Positions 1-9,529 of a stretch of DNA of 64,000 nt are shown here, piece by piece. Under the pieces are notes generated by a model. That model was not told the DNA's origin and did no database searches. It saw only the letters and a program-made list of their open reading frames with translations. Source of the DNA: Rheinheimera mangrovi (GTDB lineage: Bacteria > Pseudomonadota > Gammaproteobacteria > Enterobacterales > Alteromonadaceae); assembly GCF_003990335.1 (NCBI RefSeq), contig NZ_CP034683.1:3827501-3891500 (forward strand). Direction: 5' to 3'. Both the position numbers and the translations under genes were made by a program. Positions within the stretch are counted from its first letter, which is position 1. The number at the start of each line of letters is the position of its first letter.

Positions 1-1802
1 CGTAGTTTATCCCGGTAATCCGTTGAATCCGGTACCTGATACAGCTGAGATGGGTCGATTAGCTCGTCCAGCAACAAGGGGTAACGCGCCAGATGTTCTG
101 CCAACCAGCCACTTTTATGACATAACATCAGCAGTTGCTGTAGTGCAGGCGGATTCTCAGAGAGCAGCTCAAGGTAAGCTGTACGGCTGACAATCTGCCG
201 GAACACGCCCAGCACCCGCTGCAATACCAGAGCCGAGCCTTGCTGTTTGGCCAACTGATGCAATAAAAACGGAATAAGTTTTTCTAACAGCTCACGACCT
301 CTTGGGCCTACACTGCGTTTTTGGCAATCCTGTTTAAACTGCTTTAAATGCTCCAGCAATTGCACAGCTTCATCAGCTGCTAACCAGTCCAGATGCTCAG
401 CTAAATCTGCTGACGGCAATTCACTGTCCCAACATAAACGGCCTAACACCATTTCTTCCGGCTCAGGATTATCGCCTTGATCAATCACCAGTTTAAAATG
501 CTGATGAATACGACCCATAGCCTGCTCAGTCGTGTCGGTTAGTTGTTGCCAGTTGCTAAAGCCTAAACCCAGCACTAGCCGTTGCCGGTTCAGCTCATCA
601 GCCGGTAAAGTTTGAGTTTGTTGATCGTCCAGCCCCTGTAACAACTGCTCGACTTTGCGCAACCACAGATAATCCTGCTTGAGTTGATGCTGCTGCTCAG
701 GCTCCAATAACTGCTGGCTTTGCAAAGCATCTAAGGCTTTAAAAATAGAAACTTGCTGCAACTGAGGAATACGCCCACCCCGGATCAGCTGCAGAGTTTG
801 CACCACAAACTCCACTTCGCGTATACCGCCCGCGCCCAGCTTAATATTATCCACACGGTTGCGACGGCGGTTTTCCTGCTCTATCAACTGTTTCATCCGG
901 CGTAAGGATTCCAACGCTGAGTAGTCGATATAACGACGGTAGACAAAAGGTTTTAGCAGCTGATTCAGCTCCACCGCATGCACAGGATCCGGATTCAGAA
1001 TACGGGCTTTGAGCATGGCGTAGCGTTCCCACTCCCTGCCCTGCGCCTGATAATAATCTTCCATAGCCGCAAAACTCAGCACCAGCGGGCCAGAATCGCC
1101 AAAAGGCCGCAAACGCATATCGACCCTAAACACAAAACCATCGGCCGTGACCTGATGCAAAGCTGATATCAGTTTCTGGCCTAACTTGGTAAAAAACTGC
1201 TGATTTTCAACCGACCTGCGACCCCCACTGGTTTCGCCGTTATGCGGATAAGTAAAAATCAGGTCGATGTCGGATGAGAAATTCAGCTCACCGCCACCCA
1301 ATTTGCCCATACCTAAGATCAGTAAAGGCATAGGCTTGCCTTGCTGATCCAAAGGCTGGCCCCACTGAGTAGCCACATCCTGATAAGCCCATTGATAAGC
1401 GCTGTGGATCAGGTTGTCTGCCATAGCTGAGATATCCAGCAGGCACTGCTCTGTCGATTTCACAGCGAGAATATCGGCCGCCAGAATTTGGGCAAGTATC
1501 GCATTGCGGCAACGGCGCAGAGCCTTAAATACGCTGGGTTCTGTTTGATCGGCAAGGTCAGACAAAGGGTTCTGATGTATTAAGGCTTTAGCCAACAGCT
1601 CTTTATGCAGCAGCACAGCAATAAGCTCTGGTTGCTGTTGCATCACCCGGCTTAAAAATGGGCTGACCGCCAGTAAGAGCTTGAGATCCTGCTGCTGTTC
1701 GGCGCTTAAATCCGGCACCAACAAAGTGGGCAATACCAGATCGACTTCATGCTGTAACTCAGACGGCAATACAGCGGCTAACCGGGCGGTCAATGGGCTC
1801 AT
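1..1802 (-). CDS. glnE: Glutamine synthetase adenylyltransferase / adenylyl-removing enzyme (N-terminal part)
   Basis: The frame is open from the left edge of the window to a double ATG at 1805 and 1802. It gives about 600 residues of the N-terminal part of GlnE (usually about 945 aa), so the C-terminal half lies outside the window. The nucleotidyltransferase signature GMGKLGGGELNFSSDIDLIF is visible at about residues 164-183, with the metal-binding SD.D acids. GlnE adenylylates and deadenylylates glutamine synthetase in response to PII. The second ATG (1802) is preferred because the AGG of TGAGGT sits 6 nt before it. The CYTH gene stops 4-7 bp upstream, so the two are probably cotranscribed. 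The same pairing (ygiF-glnE) is known in enterobacteria. Identity is secure. Confidence 0.95.
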   Translation of the reverse strand, partial: MSPLTARLAAVLPSELQHEVDLVLPTLLVPDLSAEQQQDLKLLLAVSPFLSRVMQQQPELIAVLLHKELLAKALIHQNPLSDLADQTEPSVFKALRRCRNAILAQILAADILAVKSTEQCLLDISAMADNLIHSAYQWAYQDVATQWGQPLDQQGKPMPLLILGMGKLGGGELNFSSDIDLIFTYPHNGETSGGRRSVENQQFFTKLGQKLISALHQVTADGFVFRVDMRLRPFGDSGPLVLSFAAMEDYYQAQGREWERYAMLKARILNPDPVHAVELNQLLKPFVYRRYIDYSALESLRRMKQLIEQENRRRNRVDNIKLGAGGIREVEFVVQTLQLIRGGRIPQLQQVSIFKALDALQSQQLLEPEQQHQLKQDYLWLRKVEQLLQGLDDQQTQTLPADELNRQRLVLGLGFSNWQQLTDTTEQAMGRIHQHFKLVIDQGDNPEPEEMVLGRLCWDSELPSADLAEHLDWLAADEAVQLLEHLKQFKQDCQKRSVGPRGRELLEKLIPFLLHQLAKQQGSALVLQRVLGVFRQIVSRTAYLELLSENPPALQQLLMLCHKSGWLAEHLARYPLLLDELIDPSQLYQVPDSTDYRDKL

Positions 1803-1809
1803 CATTACC

Positions 1810-2685
1810 TCAGGCAGAAAACAAAGATTCAGAACAATTCAGCAAAGCACAGTTATAAGCTGCACTGCTGAAAAAACTCAAGGCTTGTGTCGGATCAGGC
1901 AACGGCAAAGCCGCGAAGTCTGCAGAGATAACAGACAAAGCCTTTATAGATTGACCTATGACCTGCCATGACTGCGGATCCTGACTACGTAAGAAATAGC
2001 TTTCGTGATACTGCAGAGATTTTAATAAAGCCGCTGTACTGCTGTGATCGGCTGGTATAAAGACCAAAGGCTGCTGCTGCACCAAACGATAACCCCGCTC
2101 AGCCTTAGACTGCCAGCCCAAACGCAGCGGTAACAACTGCACCAGCTGGCGCGACAGTGCAAATAAGGCTTTCACATCACCTTGTTGCAGCTCTAGTTCC
2201 AGTTCAAATATCGCTTCGCTTTGATCTCCTGATACCACTTCGCCCTGATCTAACACAGCTTCTACTGTGCTGCCATCCGCTAAGGTAAGTAACCAGCTTT
2301 GACGAACAAAGTCAGTGCGAAACAGCTGTTTCAGCTGACTTTGTAGCAGCGCTAAATCTGTACCTTGCGGCCATATTTCAGCTGGGAAGGCAATTAATTC
2401 AGGCCAAACCGAAGCACAAGGCAGATTGTACTCAGGCCGCAAATGCAAACCACCATGCTGCTGTCCTGCCAATTTTATGGTTTGTTCAAACTGACCTTTT
2501 TTAAGCCGGGTGCGAAGACCGGCATCATGGCGACGAAACCACAAATCATCAGTTTCGTAATAGGCATTTAATAGCTGGACACTGCCCTCAGGTTGCACTG
2601 TGGCAGCCAGTTGCTGCCATACCAAATCCAGTGCAGTTGTGCTGCTTTGGATTATTAAAAATTTAAGTTCAGCTTCCATCGCCAT
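1810..2685 (-). CDS. CYTH-domain inorganic triphosphatase (YgiF-like, short)
   Basis: A 291-aa protein that opens with the CYTH signature ExExK (MEAELKF, residues 3-9). Charged strands typical of the triphosphate tunnel follow, for example R-T-R-L-K-K near residue 60 and a later LELELQQGD segment. CYTH enzymes hydrolyse inorganic tripolyphosphate or thiamine triphosphate. E. coli YgiF is about 430 aa, with a C-terminal CHAD domain. Here only about 80 residues follow the CYTH fold, so CHAD is absent or heavily shortened. The gene lies directly upstream of glnE, as ygiF does in E. coli, and is divergent from the YgiM-like gene. The ATG at 2685 follows an AGGA about 11 nt upstream. Substrate is not readable from sequence. 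Confidence 0.8.
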   Translation of the reverse strand: MAMEAELKFLIIQSSTTALDLVWQQLAATVQPEGSVQLLNAYYETDDLWFRRHDAGLRTRLKKGQFEQTIKLAGQQHGGLHLRPEYNLPCASVWPELIAFPAEIWPQGTDLALLQSQLKQLFRTDFVRQSWLLTLADGSTVEAVLDQGEVVSGDQSEAIFELELELQQGDVKALFALSRQLVQLLPLRLGWQSKAERGYRLVQQQPLVFIPADHSSTAALLKSLQYHESYFLRSQDPQSWQVIGQSIKALSVISADFAALPLPDPTQALSFFSSAAYNCALLNCSESLFSA

Positions 2686-2716
2686 AGTGGCTTAATTCCT
2701 GTTCTGCAAGAAGAAG

Positions 2717-2746
2717 TTGTCAATTGATCATCATCTGGCCTATGAT
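2717..2746 (+). promoter_or_regulatory. Candidate sigma-70 promoter for the YgiM-like gene
   Basis: TTGTCA at 2717-2722 and TATGAT at 2741-2746 are separated by 18 bp, 53 bp before the preferred start at 2799. A short GACC/GGTC inverted repeat followed by seven Ts (about 2764-2787) lies in the leader and could act as a weak attenuator. Both are pattern matches only. Confidence 0.4.
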
Positions 2747-2798
2747 CGGCTCAATTCTCTATTTTGACCAGATGTTGGTCGGTTTTTTTAGGATTTTT

Positions 2799-3422
2799 AT
2801 GTTGATCACTTCAAGACCATGGCAAGCAGGCATGCTTCTGGCCACAGTGTTGCTAAGCACAAGCGTCACTGCACAACAAGAAACAACAGGCACTCCGGTC
2901 AGCCCACAAAACGCCTATATCAGCGATAAGCTGATTACTTACATTTACAACGGCCCAGGCCGCGACTTTAAAATTATTGGCAGCATTGCCGCGGGCGAAG
3001 AAATTAAACTTATTGCAGAAGACAGTAGCTCCAATTACTGGCAACTCACGGACAGCAAAGGCCGCACCGGCTGGATTTTAAAACAATACGTTAGCTTAAC
3101 CCCGGTATTTGGTGGTGAAACAGGTGAACTGCAGCAACAATTACAACAGCAACAAACTCTCGTTTCCCAGTTGCAGCAGGAAAAAGAACAAGTCCAACAA
3201 CAACTCAATGAAACGGACGCTGCACTACAACAAGCAGAAAAAGCCACAGCTACTGCACAACAAACTATTGCGTTGCTGACTACACAACTACAGGAAAAAC
3301 CATCCGCTTTCTGGCAAGACAAAATGGTATTAGGCTCCATCTTAGGCTTCGCTGGTTTGTTATTAGGCCTGATAGTCCCAGCCCTGATCCCAGGACGCCG
3401 CCGCAAAGAACGCTGGATGTGA
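2799..3422 (+). CDS. Signal-peptide SH3-domain protein, TIGR04211/YgiM-like
   Basis: From ATG 2799 the product is 207 aa. An N-terminal signal peptide ends near S-V-T-A-Q-Q, followed by a bacterial SH3 domain (about residues 35-100, with YNGPGRDFKIIGSIAAGEEI), a glutamine-rich coiled coil (about 105-165), a single membrane helix (about 178-197) and a basic RRRKERW tail. This is the layout of E. coli YgiM, an envelope protein of unclear function that neighbours ygiF there too. A longer frame opens at 2724, but its first 25 residues do not look like the family. AGGA at 2790-2793 sits 5 nt before ATG 2799, which also gives a clean signal peptide, so 2799 is preferred. Confidence 0.8.
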   Translation: MLITSRPWQAGMLLATVLLSTSVTAQQETTGTPVSPQNAYISDKLITYIYNGPGRDFKIIGSIAAGEEIKLIAEDSSSNYWQLTDSKGRTGWILKQYVSLTPVFGGETGELQQQLQQQQTLVSQLQQEKEQVQQQLNETDAALQQAEKATATAQQTIALLTTQLQEKPSAFWQDKMVLGSILGFAGLLLGLIVPALIPGRRRKERWM

Positions 3423-3763
3423 TTGAAGGCTATTAGCCTTACCCTCTGAAATACCGCTATTTATTGTTGAAAAATCAGGTGCTGAGCTGGCTGTAAAGGC
3501 TCAGCACTTGGTTTGACTCAGTAGTCACTTGCAAATGAGCTGTACAGCTTTAAAAATAGCTTGATGCCAACTCCTGCCCATTAGTCCGATATTTGAATCG
3601 ACAAGTTTTCATAGTAAGTCGCTGCGACCTGGGGTCGCCTTTTATCAATTATAAAGACCTGATTCAAATTTGAGACGGGCGGGTGCAAGACCCGCCCCTA
3701 CAGTTAACCCGCAGATATGAATAGCCGTTCTAGACCTCGCCATATCATGCCAAATAACAACAA
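3423..3763. other. Non-coding spacer rich in inverted repeats
   Basis: No gene is supported in these 341 bp. It contains an AAGGCT/AGCCTT hairpin right after the ygiM-like stop (3426-3440), a GTGCTGAGC/GCTCAGCAC hairpin (3479-3507), a GCGACC/GGTCGC hairpin followed by CTTTT (3624-3643, terminator-like on the plus strand) and a GGGCGGGT/ACCCGCCC hairpin (3677-3697, REP-like). A 9-bp inverted repeat, ATTTGAATC (3591-3599) and GATTCAAAT (3661-3669), encloses the third hairpin. Confidence 0.6.
3677..3697. repeat. REP-like GC-rich palindrome
   Basis: GGGCGGGT-gcaag-ACCCGCCC is a perfect 8-bp stem with a 5-nt loop between two genes, the usual setting of REP-type palindromes. No second copy is visible in this window, so family membership is inference. 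Confidence 0.45.
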
Positions 3764-4273
3764 TTAGTCGGTTTTAATCTCAGGCGCCGCAGCAAACTTC
3801 AAAGGCAAACCCGCATCCTGCTTTACCTGCTCTATCACCACATAAGTATGAGTCTGCAACACGCCAGGCAAATCCACAATCAAGCCTAATACGCCCCGGT
3901 AGGCTTCCATGCTGGATAAGCGCAGTTTCAGCAGATAATCAAAACCACCGGCCACCATATGGCATTCCGCCACTTGCGGAATTTTTACCACAGCATCACG
4001 AAACTGATCAAAAACTGCGCCTGTGGTTCTGTCTAAGGTCACCTGAATAAAAGCCGCAGTGCCAAACCCCAGTTTACTGGCGTTTAAACGGGCGCCATAA
4101 CCTTCAATAAAACCGTCCTGCTCCAGCTTGCGCACCCTGTCTATGCAAGGGCTTGGGCTTAAGTTGACCTTTTTTGCCAGTTCGACATTAGAAATACGTC
4201 CATCTTTTTGTAGCGTGTCTAGAATTGTCATGTCGATACGGTCCGGTAACCGGCCTTTGGCGCTTTGAGTCAT
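3764..4273 (-). CDS. Lrp/AsnC-family transcriptional regulator, probable proline-responsive regulator of putA
   Basis: The 169-aa product has the Lrp/AsnC layout. An N-terminal winged helix-turn-helix (about residues 12-62, including NVELAKKVNLSPSPCIDRVRKLE) is followed by a RAM effector-binding domain (about 75-150). It is divergent from putA, with 134 bp between the starts. That PutA lacks the N-terminal ribbon-helix-helix used for autoregulation in E. coli, so a separate Lrp-type regulator such as Agrobacterium PutR is expected. A TATAAT on the minus strand at 4312-4317 could be its -10 element. Family is certain; the link to proline is inferred from position. Confidence 0.85.
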   Translation of the reverse strand: MTQSAKGRLPDRIDMTILDTLQKDGRISNVELAKKVNLSPSPCIDRVRKLEQDGFIEGYGARLNASKLGFGTAAFIQVTLDRTTGAVFDQFRDAVVKIPQVAECHMVAGGFDYLLKLRLSSMEAYRGVLGLIVDLPGVLQTHTYVVIEQVKQDAGLPLKFAAAPEIKTD

Positions 4274-4407
4274 GGCAGTATTTTTTCGGGTTTTAGGGTT
4301 AATAAACCGAATTATATAAGGTTACCTTGAAAAAGAAACCACCAAATAGGGCTGCGCTTTCACTAAAATGCAGCATAATTTTTTTCATTTCACTGGATTA
4401 AAACCCT

Positions 4408-7400
4408 ATGTTATTCCAAGGCCAACTGACTACAAGTCACGCTATTCGTCAATCCATGCGCGACCATTATCGCGCTGATGAAGATCAGGTACTCAACAAC
4501 TTATTGCCTATTGCTGATATTGGCCCTGCGGCGCGCAGCCGTGCCTGGGAAAAAGCCCGTCAGTTGGTGGTAAATATCCGTGAAGCTCAGGTCGGTAAAG
4601 GCGGTGTAGACGCCTTGTTGAACGAATTCTCTTTGTCGACCGAAGAAGGTTTAGTGCTGATGTGTTTAGCCGAAGCCTTATTGCGTGTACCAGACAAACA
4701 CACAGCTGACCTTTTGATCCGCGACAAGTTATCCAATGGCGATTGGAGCTCGCATTTAGGCAATAGCGAATCCCTATTTGTGAATATCTCGGCCTGGGGT
4801 TTATTGCTGACTGGCAAGTTGGTGAATTACAGCGACGATCAGAAAAAAGCTCAGTTTGGTTTATTAAAACGTACCTGTGGCCGTATGGGCGAGCCGGTGA
4901 TCCGTCAGGCTGTGCGTTATGCGATGCAAATTATGGGTACCCAATTTGTCATGGGCACCAGCATCGAAAAAGCGGTAGAACGTGCAGTAGAGCTGGAAAG
5001 CAAAGGTTTTACTTACTCCTACGATATGCTGGGTGAAGGCGCCCGCACTATGGACGACGCCAACCGTTATTTCGACAGTTACATGATGGCAATTAAAGTC
5101 ATAGGCACTGCAGCGAAAAAACGTGGCCCATTAAAAAGCCCTGGCATTTCAGTCAAGTTATCGGCCATTCACCCACGCTACGAATTTACCCATCGCGACC
5201 GCGTGATCAGTGAATTAGTGCCACGCTTAAAACAACTGGCGATTGCCGCTAAGGCCTATGACATCAGCTTTACAGTGGATGCAGAAGAAGCTGACCGTTT
5301 AGATTTATCCCTGGATATTATCGAAGCTGTATTCTCAGATCCGGAATTAAACGGTTGGGAAGGTTTTGGTTTAGCAGTGCAGGCCTACTCCAAACGTGGT
5401 TTATTTGTGATTGAATGGCTGCGCGAGCTGACAGTAAAAGTCGGCCGTAAAATGATGGTGCGTCTGGTCAAAGGCGCCTACTGGGATACTGAAGTTAAAA
5501 TCAGCCAGACCGAAGGTTTAAGTGACTTCCCGGTATTTAGCCGCAAGCCGTCCACTGACGTGTCTTATCAGGCTTGTGCCAAAAAAATGCTGGAATACCG
5601 TGACAGTATTTACCCTATGTTCGCTACTCACAACGCTTACACAGTAGCCACTATTTTAGAAATGGCACCGGACCGCACTGGTTATGAGTTCCAGCGTTTA
5701 CACGGTATGGGTGATGCGCTGTACGATCAGGTGGTGGCCGATGACAAAGTTCCTTGCCGTATTTATGCCCCTGTCGGTGAACACTCTGACTTACTGGCTT
5801 ACTTAGTCCGTCGTTTATTAGAAAACGGCGCCAACAGCTCCTTTGTGAACAACATAGTCGATGAAACTATTCCGGTGGAATCTTTATTAAAAGATCCGGT
5901 TGAGACAGTGCGGGCCTGGAGCAAAAAACGCAATAACTCTATTCCGTTACCCCACCAGCTGTACGGTGCGGCTCGCCTGAACTCTAAAGGTCAGGACTTT
6001 ACCGATATCGATCAAGTGACTGCGATGCGCGAAGCTATGGACAGATGGCTCGCTTCCGTCAGCCAGATTGAAGTACCGGCAGGTGCTTTTGCTGTCACTA
6101 ACCCGGCCAACACCAAAGAAGTGATAGGTTTCCATCATCACAGCACGGCTGAGCAGATGCAGCAAACTGTGGCATTAGCCGAAGCCGCTTTCCCGGCCTG
6201 GTCTGCAACAGCTGTAACTGAACGCGCTCTGCTTTTAAATAAACTTGCTGATCAACTGGAATTACACCGCGACGAATTACTGGCTTTATGTATTAAAGAA
6301 GCAGGTAAAACAGTGGGCGACAGCATGGCCGAAGTACGCGAAGCTGTTGATTTCTGTCGTTATTATGCTGCTGAAGCCACTAAAAACTTGCAGGCGGCTC
6401 AAGCCCGTGGTGTAGTGCTGTGTATCAGCCCATGGAACTTCCCACTGGCTATTTTCTTAGGTCAGGTCAGCGCAGCTTTAGTGGCTGGTAATACAGTAGT
6501 CGCCAAACCTGCCGAACAAACCAGCTTAATTGCTGTACGTACTCTGGAGCTGATGAAAGCCGCAGGTTTCCCGGACAATGTAGTGCAGTTAGTCATAGCT
6601 CCAGGTCGTCAGGTCGGTGAAGTCATAGTGCCGGATACGCGTATTCAGGCGGTAATGTTTACCGGTTCTACTGAAACAGGTGCCTGGATTGCCCGTAAAC
6701 TGGCCGAACGTGGTGGCGAGCCAGTGCCACTGATTGCCGAAACCGGTGGTCAGAACTGTATGATAGTCGATTCTACTGCTCTGCCTGAGCAAGTGGTGGA
6801 CGATGTGATCTCTTCTGGTTTCCAGAGCGCTGGTCAACGTTGTTCAGCCCTTCGAGTGCTGTTTCTGCAGGAAGATGTGGCCGATAAGATCATCACCATG
6901 ATCAAAGGCGCGATGAAAGAGCTGCATGTCGGCGACCCAGCCTGGTTAAGCACTGACTTAGGTCCAGTGATTGATGCCAAAGCTTTAGAGCGTTTAAACC
7001 AGCATGTGCAGTATCTGGAAGGCAAAGCTACTCTGCATTATGTCTGTGATGCCCCAGCTGCTGGCGATCATTATTTCTTCGCACCACGTTTATATGAAAT
7101 CAGCAGCCTGAATCTGCTGGAACGTGAAGTTTTTGGCCCTGTGGTACATATCATCCGCTTTAAAGCCGAAGAACTGGATAAAGTCATTCAGCAAATCAAT
7201 GCTACAGGCTACGGCCTGACGATGGGCATTCATAGCCGTATAGCTCAAACCACCATGAAAGTCGCCAGCGAAATCAAAGCGGGTAACATTTACGTGAACC
7301 GCAATATGATTGGTGCTGTGGTCGGTGTTCAGCCTTTTGGTGGCCGTGGTTTATCTGGTACTGGCCCTAAAGCAGGTGGCCCGTTCTACTTAAGCCGTCT

Positions 7401-8181
7401 GGTAAAAGAACATGAATTACAGGCTGCTGCTTTGGATGCTGCGGTACAACAACAGTTGGAAGCTGCCAGCGGTTTTGATGCTCAGCTCAATACTCAACTG
7501 CAGCAAATGGCTGTGGCTCAAGTGGCCTGGCTGAACCAAAACGTCAACAACAGAGGCTCTGTGTTACGTCGTTTTATCGCTCAGCTGGCTGGTAACAAAC
7601 TGGTGTCAGAGCAAGAACACGACTTAAACGACGTGATCACAGCAGCCCGTGAACAGCTGCAGTTTATTGAAAAAGAACTGGCTCAGCCCATCACTCTGCC
7701 AGGACCTACGGGTGAGTCCAACCAATTACATCTGGAAGCCAAAGGTGTAGTGGCGCTTATTCGTAGCGAACACAGCAGCTTCCAACATTGGATGCTGGCG
7801 TTAATCACAGCTCTGGTTTCAGGCAATGCAGTCGTCAGCACTGCTGCTGAAGCTCAGCAAGCCGAGATGGATACCTGCCGTAAGCTGTTACTGCAGGCCG
7901 GTTTACCAGCCAACCTGTTCCACTGGGTCAAGCTGCCAGCCTTAAAAGCGCTATTAGCCCACCCAGTGCTGGCAACAGCTGTGATTGAAGGTACCAATCC
8001 ACTGAAAGCTTTATCTGCGCAGTGGATGGCGGCCCGTGATGGCGCTATCAGTGCTTTAGTCACCAGTCCTGCCGATCATCAGTTGTTGCACCGTTTAGTG
8101 ACAGAAAAAACCGTCACCATCAATACAACAGCTGCCGGAGGTAATGCCTCGCTGATGACCATGACAGATAATCTGGGTTAA
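4408..8181 (+). CDS. putA: Bifunctional proline dehydrogenase / L-glutamate gamma-semialdehyde dehydrogenase PutA
   Basis: The 1257-aa PutA oxidises proline to glutamate in two steps using FAD and NAD+. The proline dehydrogenase barrel includes RLVKGAYWD (from residue 352) and FATHNAY (from residue 405). The aldehyde dehydrogenase half carries Glu778 in IAETGGQN and the catalytic Cys812 in SAGQRCS. A further C-terminal domain of about 200 residues follows, as in long type-B PutAs. The N-terminus begins directly with the alpha-domain, and the ribbon-helix-helix DNA-binding domain of E. coli PutA is missing. This protein is therefore probably not self-regulating, which fits the divergent Lrp-type gene. 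The Shine-Dalgarno before ATG 4408 is weak. A clear terminator follows. Confidence 0.97.
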   Translation: MLFQGQLTTSHAIRQSMRDHYRADEDQVLNNLLPIADIGPAARSRAWEKARQLVVNIREAQVGKGGVDALLNEFSLSTEEGLVLMCLAEALLRVPDKHTADLLIRDKLSNGDWSSHLGNSESLFVNISAWGLLLTGKLVNYSDDQKKAQFGLLKRTCGRMGEPVIRQAVRYAMQIMGTQFVMGTSIEKAVERAVELESKGFTYSYDMLGEGARTMDDANRYFDSYMMAIKVIGTAAKKRGPLKSPGISVKLSAIHPRYEFTHRDRVISELVPRLKQLAIAAKAYDISFTVDAEEADRLDLSLDIIEAVFSDPELNGWEGFGLAVQAYSKRGLFVIEWLRELTVKVGRKMMVRLVKGAYWDTEVKISQTEGLSDFPVFSRKPSTDVSYQACAKKMLEYRDSIYPMFATHNAYTVATILEMAPDRTGYEFQRLHGMGDALYDQVVADDKVPCRIYAPVGEHSDLLAYLVRRLLENGANSSFVNNIVDETIPVESLLKDPVETVRAWSKKRNNSIPLPHQLYGAARLNSKGQDFTDIDQVTAMREAMDRWLASVSQIEVPAGAFAVTNPANTKEVIGFHHHSTAEQMQQTVALAEAAFPAWSATAVTERALLLNKLADQLELHRDELLALCIKEAGKTVGDSMAEVREAVDFCRYYAAEATKNLQAAQARGVVLCISPWNFPLAIFLGQVSAALVAGNTVVAKPAEQTSLIAVRTLELMKAAGFPDNVVQLVIAPGRQVGEVIVPDTRIQAVMFTGSTETGAWIARKLAERGGEPVPLIAETGGQNCMIVDSTALPEQVVDDVISSGFQSAGQRCSALRVLFLQEDVADKIITMIKGAMKELHVGDPAWLSTDLGPVIDAKALERLNQHVQYLEGKATLHYVCDAPAAGDHYFFAPRLYEISSLNLLEREVFGPVVHIIRFKAEELDKVIQQINATGYGLTMGIHSRIAQTTMKVASEIKAGNIYVNRNMIGAVVGVQPFGGRGLSGTGPKAGGPFYLSRLVKEHELQAAALDAAVQQQLEAASGFDAQLNTQLQQMAVAQVAWLNQNVNNRGSVLRRFIAQLAGNKLVSEQEHDLNDVITAAREQLQFIEKELAQPITLPGPTGESNQLHLEAKGVVALIRSEHSSFQHWMLALITALVSGNAVVSTAAEAQQAEMDTCRKLLLQAGLPANLFHWVKLPALKALLAHPVLATAVIEGTNPLKALSAQWMAARDGAISALVTSPADHQLLHRLVTEKTVTINTTAAGGNASLMTMTDNLG

Positions 8182-8209
8182 AACTTCAGCAAAAGCTAAT
8201 TAAATAGAG

Positions 8210-8236
8210 AGCCCGCCTTGTTGCGGGCTTTTTTTT
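8210..8236 (+). terminator. Rho-independent terminator of putA
   Basis: AGCCCGC-cttgtt-GCGGGCT is followed by a run of eight Ts, 29 bp after the putA stop. Confidence 0.9.
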
Positions 8237-8317
8237 CGACCGAATATGATGTATCATTTTTTTCATATTTTCGCTTATTCATGAATTCCCGTAATTCGGC
8301 AATTCCAGAGTTTACCT

Positions 8318-9529
8318 ATGACAGCACCAGCTCAGCTTAAAGTTTTGTCTATCGCCGAATTGCAGCCAGGCATGTACGTGGTGGCTGTGCATAAGCAAAA
8401 AGGTAAGGTAGAGATTAAAACCCAGGGCTGGGCCAGAACTGCTGCAGTGATAGCACAACTGAAGCAAAAAGGTGTGCTGGAACTGGTGGTCGATTTAAGT
8501 AAAACTCTGGAACAACCTAAAGTAGACGCAGCAGCTCCCGCAGAAGCTGAGTCTGCAGCAACAAGCAGAAGCCGCGAAAAGGTCAGTTTTGAGCAAGAGC
8601 TTGGCCAGGCGAACCTGTTGTACCAACAAGCCAAAGGCCTGCAAAAAAAAGCTTTTGCCGATATTCAGGCAGGCCGCGCGCTGAACCTGCAACAATTCCA
8701 GGATTGTGCCACAGGCTTTATCGACTCAGTATTTCGCAATCAGGATGCCTTACTTTGCATCAGCCGTATCCGCGAAAAAGATGCGTACCTGCTGGAACAT
8801 TCGGTCAATGTGTCTATTCTGATGACCATTTTTGCCAAGCAAATGAAGTTTGACGAAGATTTGATCCAACAACTGGCCACAGGCGCCTTGCTGCACGATA
8901 TAGGCAAAATTCTGGTACCGGATAGCATACTGAATAAACCCGGCAAGCTGACCGCTGAAGAGTTTGCTGAAATGCGTCGCCATGTGGTGTACAGCAAAGA
9001 AATTCTCGACAAAATACCAGGCTTAAGCCCCATCAGTATTGATGTGGCGGCCGTGCATCACGAGCGGCTGGATGGCAAAGGTTACCCACATGGTTTGGCC
9101 GAATCACAAATTTCAGTCTATGGCCGGATGATTTCTATTGTGGATACCTACGATGCCATCACGGCACAACGTTGCTATAAAGAAGGCCAGACTGGCATTT
9201 CAGCCTTGAAGATCTTAAAACGCGAATCACCTGCCAGTTTCGATCCTGTACTCTTGGCTCAATTTATCAAAGCCATAGGGATCCACCCAGTCGGCACGCT
9301 GGTGAAACTCAGTAATGAGAAACTGGGCATAGTGCTCAAAGCGAATGAACTGGACCCGCTGCGCCCTGTGATCAAGGTGTTTTACAACTGCAAGTTCAAA
9401 CGTTATATCGAAATTTCTATTGTTGATTTGGCGAGTAATAAAGTGGATCTGGAAATTGAAGGCGCTGTGATGCCTGAAGATTTTGGCATTGATATTATTC
9501 GTTTCTTCCGCCAGTCAGTGCTGGAGTAA
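8318..9529 (+). CDS. HD-GYP cyclic-di-GMP phosphodiesterase with DUF3391
   Basis: The 403-aa product has an N-terminal DUF3391 domain (about residues 6-75) and an HD-GYP domain (about 130-330). HDIGK starts at His193, and HHERLDGKGYP carries the GYP triad at 255-257. The metal-ligand histidines are all visible, so it should hydrolyse c-di-GMP. It has no signal peptide or membrane segment. It stands alone after the putA terminator and converges on gspB, sharing a palindrome with it at the stop codons. Confidence 0.93.
   Translation: MTAPAQLKVLSIAELQPGMYVVAVHKQKGKVEIKTQGWARTAAVIAQLKQKGVLELVVDLSKTLEQPKVDAAAPAEAESAATSRSREKVSFEQELGQANLLYQQAKGLQKKAFADIQAGRALNLQQFQDCATGFIDSVFRNQDALLCISRIREKDAYLLEHSVNVSILMTIFAKQMKFDEDLIQQLATGALLHDIGKILVPDSILNKPGKLTAEEFAEMRRHVVYSKEILDKIPGLSPISIDVAAVHHERLDGKGYPHGLAESQISVYGRMISIVDTYDAITAQRCYKEGQTGISALKILKRESPASFDPVLLAQFIKAIGIHPVGTLVKLSNEKLGIVLKANELDPLRPVIKVFYNCKFKRYIEISIVDLASNKVDLEIEGAVMPEDFGIDIIRFFRQSVLE

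Noticed and set aside
4274..4407. Riboswitch or structured leader of putA
   Set aside because: Only a weak GCTGC/GCAGC stem is seen; no known riboswitch pattern.
4587..8063. Minus-strand open frames inside putA
   Set aside because: They are antisense to a long conserved gene, have no ribosome-binding sites, and look unlike proteins.
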